Below are positions 8,526 through 16,874 of a stretch of 64,000 nt of DNA, piece by piece (within the stretch, counting starts at the first letter, position 1; each line of letters opens with the position of its first letter). The notes beneath the pieces are model-generated. The model did no database searches. It saw only the letters and a program-made list of their open reading frames with translations, and was not told the DNA's origin. This stretch comes from DATKWD01 sp035529695 (GTDB taxonomy: Bacteria > Actinomycetota > Acidimicrobiia > Acidimicrobiales > Salinilacustritrichaceae): NCBI GenBank assembly GCA_035529695.1, contig DATKWD010000074.1:4043-68042 (forward strand). The letters are read 5' to 3'. Made by a program: the position numbers and the translations under genes.

Positions 8526-9808
8526 CCGGACACGGTGAGGCGATGCACGCCACCGAGGCCATGACGACGTGCCCGATCATGCCGACCTACGGACCGCCGC
8601 CGGTCATGTTCGTCCGCGGCGAGGGGACGCGGCTGTGGGATGCGGACGGCAAGGAGTACCTCGACTTCCTGTCGGGACTCGCGGTCACCAGCCTCGGTCA
8701 CGCCCATCCGGCGGTCACCGAGGCGATCGCAGACCAGGCCGGCAAGCTCCTGCACGTCAGCAACCTGTTCGCGACCGAGCACAACTGGCACGTGGCAAGA
8801 ACCCTGGATCGGTTGATCACCGGTGGGCTCGTGACGGAGGCGCCAGCCGAAGGAGCAACCTCGAAGCCGCATGGCAGCTCCGTGCAAACGGCAGGCGGGC
8901 GAGGCGACGAAGGAGCCGAGCAGCCGCAACAACGCGGCCAGGTGTTCTTCTGCAACTCCGGAGCTGAGGCCAACGAGGCGGCCATCAAGCTGGCCCGGAA
9001 GTGGGGAGGCCACGGCAAGTTCGTGGTCGTGTCGGCGATGCGGTCGTTCCACGGGCGCACGCTCGCGACCCTTCATGCCACTGGACAGCCCGAGAAGCAC
9101 GAGGCCTTCCAGCCGCTCCCCGAGGGCTTTCGGCACGTGCCGTTCAACGACATCGACGAACTCGAGCGGTCCCTCGACCCGAGTGTCGCTGCGGTGCTGC
9201 TCGAGGCGGTCCAGGGCGAGGGCGGCGTCAACCCCATCGATCCGGCCTACGCCCGCGATGTGCGGACCCTGTGCGACGAGCGTCAGTTGCTCCTGATGTT
9301 CGACGAGGTCCAGACCGGCCTGGGCCGCACCGGCGAGTGGTTCGGCTTTCAGCACACCGGCGTGAAGCCCGACGTCGTCACGATGGCCAAGGCTCTGGGG
9401 AACGGCATTCCCATCGGTGCGTGCTGGGCGCGGGCAGACGTCGCCGCCGCCTTCAAGCCCGGCGACCACGCGACGACCTTCGGCGGTCAGCCGCTCGCGA
9501 CCGCAACAGCGGCGGCCGTGTTGCGGGTGATGGAGGACATCGATGCGCCGAAGATGGCCGCGACGCAGGGTGCGAAGCTCACCGAAGCGCTGTTGGCACT
9601 CCCGAAGGTCACCGAAGTCCGCGGGATGGGCCTCCTTCTCGCCGCCGAGTTCGCGGACGTGGACGCCAAGGCCCTCGCGGCCGCTGCGCTCGACGCCGGC
9701 TTGGTGATCAACGGCATCACGCCGACCGCCATCCGACTCGCGCCGCCGATCACCGTCGCCGACGACGAGATCGAACGCGCCGTCTCGATCATCGGAGACC
9801 TCACGTGA
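8522..9808 (+). CDS. argD: Acetylornithine aminotransferase with an extra internal segment
   Basis: PLP enzyme converting N-acetylglutamate semialdehyde to N-acetylornithine. It has 428 residues against about 390-400 in the family. The fold is complete: FFCNSGAEANEAAIKLAR, FDEVQTGLGRTGEWF and the PLP lysine Lys290 in TMAKALGNGIP. The excess is a short N-terminal extension plus about 38 residues (103-140, bases 8828-8941) between LDRLITGG and VFFCNSGAE, rich in Gly, Glu, Gln and Ala. In relatives these two blocks are nearly adjacent. The insert keeps the frame and lies at a surface loop before the PLP-phosphate site, so activity is probably kept. Confidence 0.93.
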   Translation: MTGHGEAMHATEAMTTCPIMPTYGPPPVMFVRGEGTRLWDADGKEYLDFLSGLAVTSLGHAHPAVTEAIADQAGKLLHVSNLFATEHNWHVARTLDRLITGGLVTEAPAEGATSKPHGSSVQTAGGRGDEGAEQPQQRGQVFFCNSGAEANEAAIKLARKWGGHGKFVVVSAMRSFHGRTLATLHATGQPEKHEAFQPLPEGFRHVPFNDIDELERSLDPSVAAVLLEAVQGEGGVNPIDPAYARDVRTLCDERQLLLMFDEVQTGLGRTGEWFGFQHTGVKPDVVTMAKALGNGIPIGACWARADVAAAFKPGDHATTFGGQPLATATAAAVLRVMEDIDAPKMAATQGAKLTEALLALPKVTEVRGMGLLLAAEFADVDAKALAAAALDAGLVINGITPTAIRLAPPITVADDEIERAVSIIGDLT

Positions 9809-10713
9809 CCGTTCGCCACCTGCTCGAGATCGACGATCTCAGCTCCGACGAGTTGCACGACGTGCTCGATCGAGCGGCGGTCGTCGAGCCCGCTCGTGTG
9901 CTGGCCGGTCGCGGGGCGGCGCTCGTGTTCGCGAAGCCGTCGGCACGCACCCGCAACTCCACCGAGATGGCCGTCGCCCAGCTGGGTGGCCACCCGATCT
10001 CGATCCAGGCCGACGAGGTGGGCATCGACACCCGCGAGACCGCCGAGGACGTGGCTCGCACGCTGGCCTGCTACCACTTGCTGATCGGCGCCCGGGTGTT
10101 CGACCACTCGGTGCTCGAACGGATGGCTGCCGTGTCGCCGGTGCCGATCGTCAACCTGCTCTCCGACGAGGCACACCCGCTCCAGGCGATCGCCGACCTA
10201 CTCACGATCCGGTCGGTGTTCGGCCAACTGGCCGGCCGGACGGTGGCCTATGTGGGCGACGCCAACAACGTGGCTCGCTCGCTCGCCATCGCGGCGGGGA
10301 TGGTCGGGATGCAGGTCCGGCTGGGCTGCCCTCCGGGCTACGACGCCGACGAGACCATGCTCGATCGGATCCGCGCAACCGGAGTCGATCCGCTCGTCAC
10401 CCACCGCATCGAGGAAGCCGTCGAGGGCGTCGACGTGGTCTACACCGACGTGTGGACCTCGATGGGCCAGGAGCAGGAGTCGGCCGAGCGGTTGAAGGCG
10501 TTCGAGAGCTTCACGGTGAACGAGTCCGTGATGGCCCGAGCCTCTGACGATGCGGTGTTCCTGCACTGTCTGCCGGCGCATCGTGGTGAAGAGGTCACTG
10601 CCGACATCGTCGACGGCGTGACCTCGCGGGTGTGGGAGCAGGCCACGCAGCGGATGCATGCCGCACGGGCTGCGTTCTGGTGGCTGGTGGAGCAGGCGGA
10701 ACAGGGCCCATGA
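9805..10713 (+). CDS. argF: Ornithine carbamoyltransferase
   Basis: Makes citrulline from ornithine and carbamoyl phosphate. It has 302 residues. Two family motifs are altered: the carbamoyl-phosphate loop usually written STRTR reads SARTR, and HPCQ reads HPLQ (in DEAHPLQAIADLLTI). The ornithine loop SMGQE and the catalytic HCLPAHRGEEV are intact. Position in the arg operon and the intact SMG loop favour ornithine over other carbamoyl acceptors. GTG start overlapping argD (GTGA), stop overlapping argR (ATGA). Confidence 0.94.
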   Translation: MTVRHLLEIDDLSSDELHDVLDRAAVVEPARVLAGRGAALVFAKPSARTRNSTEMAVAQLGGHPISIQADEVGIDTRETAEDVARTLACYHLLIGARVFDHSVLERMAAVSPVPIVNLLSDEAHPLQAIADLLTIRSVFGQLAGRTVAYVGDANNVARSLAIAAGMVGMQVRLGCPPGYDADETMLDRIRATGVDPLVTHRIEEAVEGVDVVYTDVWTSMGQEQESAERLKAFESFTVNESVMARASDDAVFLHCLPAHRGEEVTADIVDGVTSRVWEQATQRMHAARAAFWWLVEQAEQGP

Positions 10714-11171
10714 GCAAGCCGCAGCGACAGCACAAGATCGCAGGACTTCTCACCCAGCACTCGGTGACGAGCCAGGGACAGTTGGTCGACTTGCTGGCCG
10801 ACGGCGGCGTCGTGGCGACGCAGGCGACGGTGTCCCGAGATCTCGAGGACCTCGGTGCCATCAAGGTGAGGGTGCCCGGTGGTGAGACCGTCTATGCGAT
10901 CCCCGAGCTCCCCGCCGAGCAGTTCGCGCCCGAGGACCACCTGCGGCGGGTGCTCAGTGACTGGGTGGTCGAGGTCGGCAGCTCGCACAACATCGTCGTC
11001 CTGCGCACCCCGCCAGGCTCGGCTCACGTGGTGGGCTCGGCGATCGACCGGGCCGGCCTGGCCGAGATTCTCGGCACCGTGGCCGGCGATGACACGCTCA
11101 TGATCGTGGTGGCCGAAGGCACCACCGGGACCGAACTCGCAAGCCGGCTCAGCGACCTCGCTGGGCTCTGA
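10710..11171 (+). CDS. argR: Arginine repressor
   Basis: A 153-residue ArgR. The N-terminal winged helix-turn-helix has the recognition helix in TQATVSRDLEDLGAIKV (about 36-52). The C-terminal domain has GTVAGDDTLMIV, which holds arginine at the hexamer interface. It is expected to repress this operon when arginine is plentiful, so the gene is probably autoregulated. ATGA overlap with argF. It has the same place as in other actinobacterial arg operons, between argF and argG. Confidence 0.96.
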   Translation: MSKPQRQHKIAGLLTQHSVTSQGQLVDLLADGGVVATQATVSRDLEDLGAIKVRVPGGETVYAIPELPAEQFAPEDHLRRVLSDWVVEVGSSHNIVVLRTPPGSAHVVGSAIDRAGLAEILGTVAGDDTLMIVVAEGTTGTELASRLSDLAGL

Positions 11172-11191
11172 ACCGACAGGAGCACATTTTC

Positions 11192-12394
11192 ATGGCGAAG
11201 AAGGTCGTCCTCGCATACAGCGGCGGACTCGACACCTCGGTCGCGGTCAAGTGGATGATCGAGGAGATGGGCGTCGAAGTCATCGCGCTCGCCGTCGACG
11301 TCGGGCAGGCCGCCGAGGACTGGGATGTCGTCAAGGCACGCGCCCGCGCCGCGGGTGCGTCCGAGGCGATCGTGGTCGACGCACGCGACGAGTTCGCGAG
11401 TGAGTACGTCGTGCCGGCCCTGAAGGCCAACGCCATGTACGAGGGCCGCTATCCGCTCGTCTCGGCGTTGTCACGACCGGTCATCGTCAAGCACCTCGTC
11501 GAAGCGGCCCGCACCCACGGCGCGGATGCCGTCGGTCACGGGTGTACCGGCAAGGGCAATGACCAGGTGCGCTTCGAGGTATCCACCCGGGCCCTGGCTC
11601 CCGACCTCGAGGTCGTGGCCCCGGTGCGCCACTGGGGCATGACGCGTGAAGACTCGATTCACTACGCCTACGACCACGACATCCCGATCGTCGCCACCAA
11701 GGAGAAGGTGTATTCGATCGACGACAACCTCTGGGGACGCGCGATCGAGTGCGGCGAGATGGAGGACCCGTGGAACGAGCCGCCCCAAGGCGTGTGGCTC
11801 ACGACGAAGCGCACCGTCGCGGAGCAGCGCGACCTGGTGATCGGCTTCGACCAAGGCATACCCGTCTCGGTCGACGGCCGGCCGATGGGCCTGGTCGAGA
11901 TGATCGACCATCTCACCGCCGTCGTCGGCTCGTATGGGTGGGGTCGGGTCGACATGGTCGAGAACCGGAGGGTCGGCATAAAGAGCCGTGAGACCTACGA
12001 GTGCCCGGCCTCGCTGGCACTCATCCTCGCCCACGCCGACCTCGAGTCGATCTGCCTCGAGCGTGATCTGGCGCGCGAGAAGGCCCGCCTCGAACCGCGT
12101 TATGCCGAACTCATCTACGACGGCCTCTGGTTCTCGCCGCTCAAGGACAGTTACGACGCATTCATCGACGAGAGCCAGAAGTACGTGACCGGCGAGGTCC
12201 GGCTGCAACTGGCCCCCAATTCGTGCATCGTCACCGGCAGGCGGGCCGAGCGCAGCCTCTACGACTACGGTCTCGCCACCTACGACGCGGGCGACAGCTT
12301 CCGCCACGAGGACTCGGCAGGGTTCGTACGGCTCTGGGGCCTCGGCATCGAAACATGGAGCGCACGACAGGGCCCTGGAAGTCGGAGCAACTGA
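11192..12394 (+). CDS. argG: Argininosuccinate synthase
   Basis: ATP-dependent joining of citrulline and aspartate. It has 400 residues. The PP-loop AYSGGLDTSVAVKW is near residue 8. GHGCTGKGNDQVRFE (about 111-125) binds citrulline and aspartate. Unlike the upstream arg genes it has a 20-nt gap and a Shine-Dalgarno (ACAGGAG) before its ATG, so it can initiate independently. The C-terminus is complete. Confidence 0.96.
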   Translation: MAKKVVLAYSGGLDTSVAVKWMIEEMGVEVIALAVDVGQAAEDWDVVKARARAAGASEAIVVDARDEFASEYVVPALKANAMYEGRYPLVSALSRPVIVKHLVEAARTHGADAVGHGCTGKGNDQVRFEVSTRALAPDLEVVAPVRHWGMTREDSIHYAYDHDIPIVATKEKVYSIDDNLWGRAIECGEMEDPWNEPPQGVWLTTKRTVAEQRDLVIGFDQGIPVSVDGRPMGLVEMIDHLTAVVGSYGWGRVDMVENRRVGIKSRETYECPASLALILAHADLESICLERDLAREKARLEPRYAELIYDGLWFSPLKDSYDAFIDESQKYVTGEVRLQLAPNSCIVTGRRAERSLYDYGLATYDAGDSFRHEDSAGFVRLWGLGIETWSARQGPGSRSN

Positions 12395-12406
12395 TGATCC
12401 CTGGTG

Positions 12407-12429
12407 GCGGCCTCCGTGGCCGGGGAACG
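12407..12429 (+). repeat. 23-nt repeat, copy 1 (upstream of argH)
   Basis: Begins GCGGCCTCCGTGGC and ends GGGGAACG. It matches the segment at 36882-36904 at 22 of 23 positions. It contains GGCC-tccgt-GGCC, which could form a small hairpin. It ends 8 nt before the argH GTG. The function is unknown. Confidence 0.5.
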
Positions 12430-12437
12430 GAGATGAC

Positions 12438-13817
12438 GTGACCCTGTGGCACGGGCGGTTCGAGGGTCGGCCGGCCGACGAGCTGATGGCCTACACGGTC
12501 AGCCTGCCGTTCGACCAGCGTCTGGCAGCTGACGACATCGCCGGCTCGCGCGCCCATGTTCGGGGCCTTCATCGGGGCGCGATCCTCACTGACGACGAGC
12601 GTGACGAGGTCCTGGCCGCGCTCGACGCGGTCGAGGCCGAGTTGGCCGGCGGCACATTCACCTTCGTCGAGTCCGACGAGGACATTCACACTGCGGTCGA
12701 GCGGCGGGTCACCGAGATCGCCGGACCGGCCGGGGCGAAGCTCCACACCGGTCGCAGCCGCAATGACCAGGTGGCCACCGATCTCCGCCTGTGGACCAAG
12801 CGTGCGCTCGGTGAGGTCGCAGCCGACGTGCTGGCGCTGCAGTTGGTCCTGCTCGACCAGGCCAAGGCGGTGGGCGACGCCTATCTCCCCGGCTACACCC
12901 ACCTCCAGCAGGCACAGCCGGTCGGGCTGGCCCACCACCTGCTTGCTCACGCCTGGACCTTCGCCCGCGACGTCGATCGCCTGCTCGACGCCCGCGCCCG
13001 GCTGGACGTGTCGCCGCTCGGGGCCGGAGCGCTCGCCGGATCGTCGTTGCCGCTCGACCCCGAGGGCACCGCCACCGATCTCGGCTTTGCCAAGGCCTTC
13101 GACAACTCGCTCGACGCCGTCAGCGACCGTGACTTCGTCGCAGAGTCGCTGTTCGCGCTCGCGCTCATCGGCGTACACCTCAGCCGCATCGGCGAAGAGA
13201 TCGTCCTGTGGTCGAGCGAGGAGTTCGGCTTCGTCCGGCTCGACGACGCCTACTCGACCGGCTCGTCGATGCTGCCCCAGAAGAAGAACCCCGACATCGC
13301 CGAGCTCGCCCGGGGCAAGACCGGCCGGCTCATCGGCAACCTCACAGCCATCCTCACGACCCTCAAGGGGTTGCCCCTCGCCTACAACCGAGATCTGCAG
13401 GAGGACAAGGAGCCGCTGTTCGACTCGGTCGACCAGGTGCAGCTCGGCCTCCGCGGCATCGCCGGCACCGTGGCCACCCTCACCTTCGATACCGACCGCA
13501 TGGCCGCATCGGCCGACACGCCGACTGCGGCCGCCACCGACCTCGCCGAATACCTCGTGCGTGCCGGCACCCCGTTCCGCGACGCTCATGCCATCGTCGG
13601 TGCACTCGTCCGCCAGGCGGTCGACGACCGTGCCGACCTGAAGCAGCTGGTCCGTGACCACGACGCCCTCGGTCCCGATGCGGCCGGGCTCATCGATCCC
13701 GGCGTTCCCGTCAAGATGCGCACCACGCGCGGGGGAGCAGGGCCCGCTGCGGTGGCCGATCAGCTCCAGCGCTTCGAGCAGCAACTTGGCGTCGACCGCG
13801 CCCGACTGGCCGACTGA
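12438..13817 (+). CDS. argH: Argininosuccinate lyase
   Basis: Last step of arginine synthesis, splitting argininosuccinate into arginine and fumarate. It has 459 residues of the fumarase/aspartase superfamily. The signature GSSMLPQKKNPD (about 274-285) holds the catalytic serine loop. HTGRSRNDQVATDLRLW binds substrate. GTG start 43 nt after argG, just behind a 23-nt sequence repeated upstream of another gene (see repeat). It ends the operon; a GC-rich hairpin follows 9 nt later. Confidence 0.96.
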   Translation: MTLWHGRFEGRPADELMAYTVSLPFDQRLAADDIAGSRAHVRGLHRGAILTDDERDEVLAALDAVEAELAGGTFTFVESDEDIHTAVERRVTEIAGPAGAKLHTGRSRNDQVATDLRLWTKRALGEVAADVLALQLVLLDQAKAVGDAYLPGYTHLQQAQPVGLAHHLLAHAWTFARDVDRLLDARARLDVSPLGAGALAGSSLPLDPEGTATDLGFAKAFDNSLDAVSDRDFVAESLFALALIGVHLSRIGEEIVLWSSEEFGFVRLDDAYSTGSSMLPQKKNPDIAELARGKTGRLIGNLTAILTTLKGLPLAYNRDLQEDKEPLFDSVDQVQLGLRGIAGTVATLTFDTDRMAASADTPTAAATDLAEYLVRAGTPFRDAHAIVGALVRQAVDDRADLKQLVRDHDALGPDAAGLIDPGVPVKMRTTRGGAGPAAVADQLQRFEQQLGVDRARLAD

Positions 13818-13826
13818 CGCGCCCGT

Positions 13827-13846
13827 ACCCCGGGCTGAGCCGGGGT
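13827..13846. terminator. Hairpin between convergent argH and the HNH gene
   Basis: ACCCCGG-gctgag-CCGGGGT, a 7-bp GC stem with a 6-nt loop. There is no T-tract on either strand, so it is at best a weak or factor-assisted terminator. Confidence 0.4.
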
Positions 13847-13898
13847 TGGTGGTTGGGTCGAGTTGTCGTCGTGACCAGGGCGGGCGCTGCGCGATCGC

Positions 13899-15152
13899 TC
13901 ACGCAGCGGAGGCTCTTCGGGGGTGGACGAGTTCGAGCCCGAAGTCGTTCCAGAAGCGGGGGACGCCCTTGTCCATCTTCACGACCAGACCTCCCGAGTG
14001 GACTCGCCGGTGGTGGTGCGAGCACAACAGCACCAGATTGTCGATATCGGTGTCGCCGTCGTCTTCCCACCACACCACGTGGTGGGCGTGGCACCAGTTG
14101 GGTGGACGATCACACCCCGGTACGGCACACCCTCGGTCGCGAGCGGCGAGGGCCCGTCGTTGGGCACGGTTGGCCAGGCGGGCTTCGCGGCCGAGGTCGA
14201 GCACCTGGCCCGACACGCCGAGCACGAGCCGGGCCGCCGTGCTGTCGCACAGCCACTGCTCGACGAGGCGGCGAGGGACGAAGGTGCCATCGGGCAACTC
14301 GTGCAGCTCGTCGCTCGGGTCGTCGGGGTGTTGGCCTGCGAAGGTGGCCGGGTCGAGCAGGATCCAGAACGCAGGCCCGCGTCGAGACGCAGCCGCGTCT
14401 GAAGCACCGCCCTGCTCGAGCAGCTCGATCATGGCCTCGGTGCGCCGGTTGGCGGGGGAGCGGTCGAGCCCGGGATCGAACGGGTCGACCTCTCGGTTCG
14501 CGTGATCGCGGCGGAACAGCTCGTCGACCTTCTCCTGCAGCAGCGAGAGGAAGATCGTGCCGCGCTCGGCTCCGAGGTTGAACCGCCCCAGGACTCGTCC
14601 GCCCAGTGTGCGGGAGGCGAACAGCTCGTCGCGCTCGCCCTCGGCCTGGGGTTCGGCACCATCGGTGTCGTGCCGGTCGATCCACTTGTCGACCTCGGTG
14701 GCGAACTCGTCCGCGGTCATCTGCACCGCGAGCGCCACCAGCGTCGCTTCGGCCTCGTCGGTGAAGAACTCCCGAGTCCGCACCCCGAGACAGCGGGCCA
14801 TGACATGGACGTGCGAGAAGGTGATGGCCGCCGCAGCGTGCGCCGCGCTCGTGAGTGGCATCAGTCGAGACAGTCCTGCGACTCGGGCCCGTCGGCCGGC
14901 ATCGGTCTTGGCCGTGCCCGTCTGGGCTGCCAACCAGTTGGCGATGTTGTACGCGCCGTCGTGGACCCACACGCCGCGCTCGTCGACCGCGGCGATGGTG
15001 GACAGACCGACCGCGCCGAGCCGGGTCTGCGACCGCTCGACAGCCCGGCCATGGGCCAGAAGCGCCTTCGCATCCAGTTGTTCGGTGTCGCACTCGGCGA
15101 GCTCGTCGATCAACGAATCGAGCCGCTCGAGCACATCATCGGGTGCCGCCAC
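13899..15152 (-). CDS. 13E12-family protein: DUF222 plus HNH nuclease domain
   Basis: It has 417 residues. The N-terminal and middle parts are the helical DUF222 domain (ANWLAAQTGTAKTDAGRRAR, DEFATEVDKWIDRHD). The C-terminus is an HNH nuclease: CAVPGCDRPPNWCHAHHV, then NLVLLCSHHHRRVH, carrying metal-binding Cys pairs and the catalytic His. Such proteins are abundant in actinobacteria; some M. tuberculosis members are known to be DNA-damage inducible. This copy also has an SOS-like box upstream. GTG start with AAAGGGA about 7 nt before it; an ATG at 15160 is out of frame. Substrate and biological role are unknown, and I see no flanking repeats. Confidence 0.9.
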   Translation of the reverse strand: MAAPDDVLERLDSLIDELAECDTEQLDAKALLAHGRAVERSQTRLGAVGLSTIAAVDERGVWVHDGAYNIANWLAAQTGTAKTDAGRRARVAGLSRLMPLTSAAHAAAAITFSHVHVMARCLGVRTREFFTDEAEATLVALAVQMTADEFATEVDKWIDRHDTDGAEPQAEGERDELFASRTLGGRVLGRFNLGAERGTIFLSLLQEKVDELFRRDHANREVDPFDPGLDRSPANRRTEAMIELLEQGGASDAAASRRGPAFWILLDPATFAGQHPDDPSDELHELPDGTFVPRRLVEQWLCDSTAARLVLGVSGQVLDLGREARLANRAQRRALAARDRGCAVPGCDRPPNWCHAHHVVWWEDDGDTDIDNLVLLCSHHHRRVHSGGLVVKMDKGVPRFWNDFGLELVHPRRASAA

Positions 15153-15205
15153 CGGGCCATCCCTTTGATCGATGAACTGCCGGGAGCCGAAGCTCCGAGG
15201 GAGTC

Positions 15206-15211
15206 AAGCTA
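15206..15211 (-). promoter_or_regulatory. -10 box of the 13E12/HNH gene
   Basis: TAGCTT on the minus strand, 2 bp downstream of the SOS-like box at 15214-15229 and about 50 nt before the GTG. This transcript has a leader with a Shine-Dalgarno. Confidence 0.5.
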
Positions 15212-15213
15212 CC

Positions 15214-15229
15214 CCAAACGTCTGTTCGG
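15214..15229 (-). promoter_or_regulatory. SOS-like box upstream of the 13E12/HNH gene
   Basis: On the minus strand CCGAACagacGTTTGG. It fits CGAAC-N4-GTTYG, with one half-site perfect and GTTT in the other, and immediately precedes the -10 box. It is weaker than the site at 3731 but placed where LexA would repress. Regulation of 13E12-family genes by LexA is known in M. tuberculosis. Confidence 0.65.
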
Positions 15230-15399
15230 TACAACCCTAGATCGCAGGAAATCTCGCCTTCTGCGAGCAGGCGTAGACCGGTGACACCAGGAGTACCGGT
15301 TGCCCGAAGAGATCGGGTGTGCCGTACGAAAACCATCGCCCGAGACGCGGCCGGCAACGGACTCGGCTGCGCGACGACCGATCGACTGATTCGGCCCAC

Positions 15400-15417
15400 C
15401 CGCGTCGCACGACGCGG
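15400..15417. promoter_or_regulatory. Perfect 18-bp palindrome at the -35 region of the VanZ-like gene
   Basis: CCGCGTCG-CA-CGACGCGG, 8-bp arms with a 2-nt centre. It ends 22 bp before the -10 box at 15440 and so overlaps the expected -35 position. A dimeric repressor could bind here. The regulator is unknown. The rest of the non-coding stretch 15153-15451 holds the HNH promoter and nothing else I recognise. Confidence 0.45.
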
Positions 15418-15439
15418 TCGGACCGATGGGCTCGACCCC

Positions 15440-15445
15440 TACGCT
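15440..15445 (+). promoter_or_regulatory. -10 box of the VanZ-like gene (leaderless)
   Basis: TACGCT followed by 6 nt and the ATG at 15452, the recurring leaderless layout of this genome. Confidence 0.6.
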
Positions 15446-15451
15446 GGCTCG

Positions 15452-15913
15452 ATGCGTTCGTGGCGACCCTGGTTGATCGGTGGCACGTTCGCGGTGGTCG
15501 CCGTCGTGCTGTCACTCAGCGACGTGGTGCCGGTCGTCCTGCGGGGCGTGCTCGATGCTGCGATCGTGTTCTGGCGCCGATTCGAGCTGGCCTTCGGGAT
15601 CGACCTCGACATCGATCAGAACGCGATCCCGTGGTCGAGTGACGAGATCGCCCATCTCGTGCTGTGGGGTGGCGGCATGATCCTCGTCGGCCTCACGCTT
15701 CGGCACCGACAGCGATCCGACCGGGTGGCTGTCGGGTTGTTCGGGGCGTCCGTGCTGCTCGAAGTGCTCCAGGCATTCGTCACCGCGAGCCGCAGCCTGA
15801 CGCTCAGCGACGCCGCCGCCAACGGCCTCGGCATCATGCTCGGTCTCACCGTCGTGGTCGTCGCCGACCTCGTGATGCCGAGCGCCCGATCGTCGGCAGA
15901 GGCCCACGCCTGA
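15452..15913 (+). CDS. VanZ-like membrane protein
   Basis: A 153-residue protein with about four hydrophobic segments. The pattern DEIAHLVLWGGGMILVG followed by LLEVLQAFVTASRSLTLSDA and AANGLGIMLG fits the VanZ-like family (acidic/His motif, E..Q, R...D, N..G). VanZ itself gives low-level teicoplanin resistance; most relatives have no known role. The in-frame ATG at 15281 is rejected because the segment it adds looks non-coding and the ATG at 15452 lies 6 nt behind a -10 box. TGATG overlap with the next gene. Confidence 0.8.
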   Translation: MRSWRPWLIGGTFAVVAVVLSLSDVVPVVLRGVLDAAIVFWRRFELAFGIDLDIDQNAIPWSSDEIAHLVLWGGGMILVGLTLRHRQRSDRVAVGLFGASVLLEVLQAFVTASRSLTLSDAAANGLGIMLGLTVVVVADLVMPSARSSAEAHA

Positions 15914-16293
15914 TGGGCTTCCGACACGAGATCCGGGTTCGCTACGGCGAGGTCGACATGCAGCGGGTCGTGTGCAACGCCCACTACCTGGCCTACTGCG
16001 ATGATGCCGCGGACCTCTGGTTCCGCACGCTCGGCGCCGCCCTCGAGGACGACGTGTGGGATGTCATGGTCAAGAAGGCCGAGATCACCTGGGACGGCGG
16101 CGCCGGCGTGCACGACCTGCTGGCGATCGACCTCGACGTGAGCCGATGGGGCAACACCAGCTTCGACGTCACGTTCATCGGAACCGTCGATGACGAGCCG
16201 GTGTTCACTGCGATCGTGACCTACGTGGCCGTGAAGACCGGCACGACCGAGACGGTCCCGGTGCCCGAGCACTTCCGAACCGCAGCGTCGTGA
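15913..16293 (+). CDS. Acyl-CoA thioesterase, 4HBT hotdog fold
   Basis: A 126-residue single hotdog domain. RVRYGEVDMQRVVCNAHYL is the 4-hydroxybenzoyl-CoA thioesterase active-site region: the Asp (in EVDMQ) and the turn into the central helix. Likely hydrolyses a short or medium acyl-CoA; the substrate is not predictable. Starts inside the VanZ-like stop (TGATG) and ends overlapping mpg (GTGA), so these genes are co-translated, although no common role is evident. Confidence 0.85.
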   Translation: MGFRHEIRVRYGEVDMQRVVCNAHYLAYCDDAADLWFRTLGAALEDDVWDVMVKKAEITWDGGAGVHDLLAIDLDVSRWGNTSFDVTFIGTVDDEPVFTAIVTYVAVKTGTTETVPVPEHFRTAAS

Positions 16294-16874
16294 CGACCTA
16301 CGGGTCGTTGCCCCGCTCATTCTTCGATCGCGACAGCCGCGAGGTCGCCCCCGACCTGCTCAACAAGGTCCTCGTCCACGGCGAGACGGCGGGACGCATC
16401 GTCGAGGTCGAGGCCTACTGCGGTTCGATCGACGCCGCTGCGCACACCTACCGGGGCCGGACCGACCGCAATGCCACCATGTTCGGCCCGCCCGGTCACC
16501 TCTACGTGTACTTCACCTATGGCATGCACTGGTGCGCCAACGTGGTCTGCGAACCCGAGGGAACCGGCACCGCGGTCCTCCTCCGGGCCCTGGCACCGCT
16601 GGAGGGCTGCGAGACCATGGAGGAGCGCCGAACCAAGGCGAGACGCACGACCGACCTCTGTTCGGGGCCGGCCAAGCTGTGTCAGGCGCTGGCCATCGAA
16701 GGAGATCTCGACGGCGTCGACCTGACCGTCGGCGGCGGGCCGCAGCTCGTCGACGACGGAACGCCGCCGCCGCCCGCACCAACCCAGACCACCCGCATCG
16801 GCCTGACCAAGGGGGTCGAGCACCCCTGGCGCTGGTTCGTGCCCGGCGACCCGAACGTGTCGAGGCGCTGGTGA
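16290..16874 (+). CDS. mpg: 3-methyladenine DNA glycosylase, Mpg/AAG type
   Basis: A 194-residue glycosylase that excises alkylated purines for base-excision repair. Visible family features: LPRSFFDRDSREVAPDLLNK, the catalytic glutamate region GRIVEVEAYCGSIDAAAHTY, TMFGPPGHLYVYFTYGMHWC (the Tyr wedge and DNA-binding loop) and LCSGPAKLCQAL. GTG start overlapping the thioesterase stop. In M. tuberculosis mpg is also a close upstream neighbour of tyrS. Confidence 0.93.
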   Translation: MTTYGSLPRSFFDRDSREVAPDLLNKVLVHGETAGRIVEVEAYCGSIDAAAHTYRGRTDRNATMFGPPGHLYVYFTYGMHWCANVVCEPEGTGTAVLLRALAPLEGCETMEERRTKARRTTDLCSGPAKLCQALAIEGDLDGVDLTVGGGPQLVDDGTPPPPAPTQTTRIGLTKGVEHPWRWFVPGDPNVSRRW

